From Ruminococcus sp. (GTDB lineage Bacteria > Bacillota > Clostridia > Oscillospirales > Ruminococcaceae): a DNA stretch of 8,140 nucleotides. The DNA lies in contig NZ_DXUU01000077.1 of the NCBI RefSeq assembly GCF_019417665.1, positions 1-8,140 of the forward strand. The letters run 5' to 3'. Below the pieces are notes generated by a model, which was given only the letters and a program-made list of their open reading frames with translations, was not told where the DNA came from and made no database searches. Shown piece by piece: positions 6,973-8,140 of this stretch. A program made the translations under genes and the position numbers. The first letter of the stretch is position 1; every line of letters starts with the position of its first letter.

Positions 6973-7200
6973 ATGACCGGCATAACAAATTATGAAAATC
7001 TGGCTAACGCTATAATCCTGCAGGCTGTGAGAGATTACCGAACAACACTCAAGTGCCTAAAGAGAAATCCGTGTAATCGTGACGCAGACCGCAGAAAGAA
7101 CGAAATCGAACGTTTCTTTCGTTCGCAATTGTTCACTGTACTGACAAGCGTGGATGGTGAGATGCTGATTCGCTCTCTCCATGAGGAGGTGAACACATGA
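6973..7200 (+). CDS. Small conserved phage protein of unknown function, coupled to the late regulator
   Basis: 75 residues. GGAGGA at 6961-6966 is six to seven bases before the ATG. The protein is short, mostly helical and basic in the middle (YRTTLKCLKRNPCNRDADRRKNEIE). It begins with TNYENLANAIILQAVRDYR and ends with FFRSQLFTVLTSVDGEMLIRSLHEEV. I recognise this as a type of small protein often found directly ahead of the DUF1492/ArpU-like regulator in Clostridia phages, but know no function. Its stop overlaps the next start (ATGA, 7197-7200), so the two proteins are probably made in linked amounts and may act together. No DNA-binding or catalytic motif is obvious. Confidence 0.8.
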   Translation: MTGITNYENLANAIILQAVRDYRTTLKCLKRNPCNRDADRRKNEIERFFRSQLFTVLTSVDGEMLIRSLHEEVNT

Positions 7201-7607
7201 CGGCTAAGGAATACTTAAATCAGGCAAGACATCTGGACGCACTGATTCATTGCCGACTACGTGAAATTGACTATTGGAGAGATTTATCCAGCAACGTTTC
7301 AAGTAGTAGCTTTGAAGAACACTACAACTCAAATCGCTCTACCGAAGCACCTTTTGCCAAATGTATCGAAAAGATTGACGAGATACAGCATGATGTGGCA
7401 GATAAGGTTTCCTATCTGGTAAAAATCAAAGGTGAAATCAATACGGCAATCGATAATATGAACAGCCGTGATGAACAGTTAGTTCTCCGCTACCGTTACC
7501 TTGAAGGCTTTAGTTGGGAAGAAATCGCCCAGATGCTTTGTGTGTCGGTTAGAACAGTGCATCGTATACATGGGTCGGCACTTCAAAATTTTTTAGTCCC
7601 GGATTGA
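7197..7607 (+). CDS. Sigma-region-4-like phage transcription regulator (DUF1492/ArpU-type)
   Basis: 136 residues. GAGGAGGT at 7183-7190 is six bases before the ATG. The N-terminal two thirds are helical and charged (LNQARHLDALIHCRLREIDYW, a Ser-rich linker near 31-50, then a coiled-coil-like segment ~57-88). The C-terminal part is a helix-turn-helix like sigma factor region 4.2: LRYRYLEGFSWEEIAQMLCVSVRTVHRIHGSAL (about 97-129). Family knowledge: DUF1492, ArpU and RinA-type proteins occupy the early/late junction of Gram-positive phages, and characterised members activate late genes. Here it is the last gene before three tandem repeats and a -10 box, the natural target. The autonomous-sigma alternative is less likely because no region 2 is present. 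Confidence 0.85.
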   Translation: MTAKEYLNQARHLDALIHCRLREIDYWRDLSSNVSSSSFEEHYNSNRSTEAPFAKCIEKIDEIQHDVADKVSYLVKIKGEINTAIDNMNSRDEQLVLRYRYLEGFSWEEIAQMLCVSVRTVHRIHGSALQNFLVPD

Positions 7608-7610
7608 AAG

Positions 7611-7668
7611 TTGGCACACTTTGTCACAGAATGTCACACCTGATCTGTGGTATTATTATAATAGCGAA
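7611..7668 (+). promoter_or_regulatory. Predicted late promoter with three tandem activator sites
   Basis: TTGGCACACT (7611-7620), TTGTCACAGA (7621-7630) and ATGTCACACC (7631-7640) are three head-to-tail 10-base repeats whose core is TGKCACA, spaced by one helical turn. A perfect TATAAT lies at 7657-7662. No -35 hexamer is found at the proper distance; the third repeat occupies that place (7634-7639). This is the layout of an activator-dependent promoter with a start near 7668-7669. It directly follows the sigma-like regulator gene and precedes the HNH/packaging genes, so the neighbouring regulator is the obvious candidate activator (inference). Confidence 0.68.
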
Positions 7669-7673
7669 AAAGA

Positions 7674-7719
7674 ATGAGGACAGCTTTCATGGGAGCAATC
7701 CTGTGAGGGCTTTTCTTAT
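7674..7719 (+). promoter_or_regulatory. Long GNRA-capped hairpin at the 5' end of the late transcript
   Basis: Bases 7674-7694 pair with 7699-7719 in unbroken register: 14 Watson-Crick pairs, six G-U pairs and a single C/U mismatch (7681/7712), with a GCAA loop at 7695-7698, a GNRA tetraloop. There is no bulge. The six G-U pairs mean the DNA is a poor palindrome while the RNA is a good one, pointing to an RNA-level function. The stem begins about five bases after the predicted transcription start and ends seven bases before the HNH ribosome binding site (GAAGAGGTGA, 7726-7735). No U-run follows, so a terminator is unlikely. A 5' mRNA stabiliser, RNase III site or protein-binding leader are possible. 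Confidence 0.6.
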
Positions 7720-7739
7720 GCAATCGAAGAGGTGAACCT

Positions 7740-8090
7740 ATGCCAAGAAAAGCAAAGCACCCCTGCGGTCACCCTGGCTGTCCGAACTTAACTGAAGAAA
7801 GATACTGTTCTGAACACAAGCCAGTGCACCCTAACAGACCATCAGCTGCCAAGCGTGGTTATGGCAGCAAGTGGCAGAGAGTCAGCAGGGCATACCTGCG
7901 AAAGCACCCGCTGTGTGTAAAGTGTCAGGCACAGGGCAGATACGTTCAGGCGACAGTTGTTGACCATATCATTCCCCACCGTGGTGATAAGAATTTATTC
8001 TGGAATGAATCCAACTGGCAGGCACTCTGCAAATCATGCCATGACAGGAAAACCTGGACGGAAGATAACAATCCGGAGTACAAATACTAA
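7740..8090 (+). CDS. HNH endonuclease, packaging-associated
   Basis: 116 residues. AGAGGTGA at 7728-7735 precedes the ATG by four to five bases. The C-terminal half is a classic HNH domain: VVDHIIPH (73-80) with D75 and H76, N92 in ESNWQAL, and H101 in CKSCHDRK, with a structural zinc pair-of-pairs from C59, C62, C97 and C100. The N-terminus has a second small Cys/His cluster (C9, C14, C23, H26), a likely additional zinc ribbon. Family knowledge: HNH proteins encoded next to the terminase genes of cos-type phages (HK97 gp74-like) are needed with terminase for cos cleavage. It is the first gene after the predicted late promoter, and the sequence after it looks like a cos region, supporting that role over a homing-type HNH. 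Confidence 0.92.
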   Translation: MPRKAKHPCGHPGCPNLTEERYCSEHKPVHPNRPSAAKRGYGSKWQRVSRAYLRKHPLCVKCQAQGRYVQATVVDHIIPHRGDKNLFWNESNWQALCKSCHDRKTWTEDNNPEYKY

Positions 8091-8140
8091 CCCTGGGGGA
8101 TAAAAACCTCTAAATGTGAACTTTCTAAAGACCGGCGCCC
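8091..8140. other. Candidate cos/packaging start region (cut by window end)
   Basis: The 50 bases after the HNH stop have CCCTGGGGG (8091-8099), an AT-rich stretch and ACCGGCGCCC (8131-8140), which includes the palindrome GGCGCC. Short G/C-rich blocks of this kind recur, as I recall, between HNH and small terminase genes in Firmicutes cos-type phages. No coding region is supported here and no terminator hairpin is seen. The element is incomplete at the window edge, so the call is tentative and rests on position and composition. Confidence 0.4.

Noticed and set aside
7585..7597. AAATTTTTTAG near the end of the regulator gene as a terminator tail
   Set aside because: It is inside the coding sequence and no stable G/C-rich stem precedes it.

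Overview
The window looks like part of a prophage, or integrated phage-derived element, from a low-to-mid GC Firmicute, most likely a gut Clostridia. Reasons: all genes lie on the + strand; almost every gene has a strong AGGAGG-type ribosome binding site; neighbours are packed tightly with ATGA overlaps; and the gene set (SNF2 helicase, family A DNA polymerase, RepB-type primase fused to an SF3 helicase, VRR-NUC nuclease, sigma-like late regulator, HNH endonuclease) is the replication-to-packaging segment of siphovirus-like genomes of that group. No host housekeeping genes, tRNA, rRNA, CRISPR array or insertion sequence was seen.

Layout. 1-234 is the 3' end of an SNF2-family helicase. 290-1521 holds two phage proteins of unknown function: a coiled-coil protein, and a four-cysteine protein with an acidic tail that could bind single-stranded DNA. 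An 80-base leader (1522-1601) can fold into two mutually exclusive hairpins, one of which covers the ribosome binding site of the polymerase gene (1602-3527). Next come a DUF4406-like nucleotide-related protein (3531-3950) and an 829-residue primase-helicase (3947-6436). The primase gene is followed by about 190 bases with an ~80% AT core flanked by inverted copies of TTGGAACAC, a good candidate replication origin. A VRR-NUC nuclease (6629-6913), a small unknown protein (6973-7200) and a sigma-region-4-like regulator (7197-7607) close the early/middle operon.

7608-7739 looks like the early-to-late switch. Three tandem 10-base repeats (core TGKCACA) sit where an activator would bind, over a missing -35 box and upstream of a perfect TATAAT. 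About five bases after the predicted transcript start, the RNA can form an uninterrupted 21-position hairpin (20 pairs, six of them G-U) capped by a GCAA tetraloop. The HNH endonuclease (7740-8090) follows. The last 50 bases have the G-rich and ACCGGCGCCC sequence expected of a cos/packaging region ahead of a terminase operon beyond the window.

Working model (inference): primase-helicase opens the iteron/AT-rich origin and primes; PolA copies; SNF2, VRR-NUC and the Cys4 protein assist recombination-linked replication; the last early gene product activates the late promoter; HNH plus terminase start packaging. The least explained and most interesting pieces are non-coding: the late-leader hairpin, the tandem activator sites, the polA switch-like leader and the inverted iteron array.
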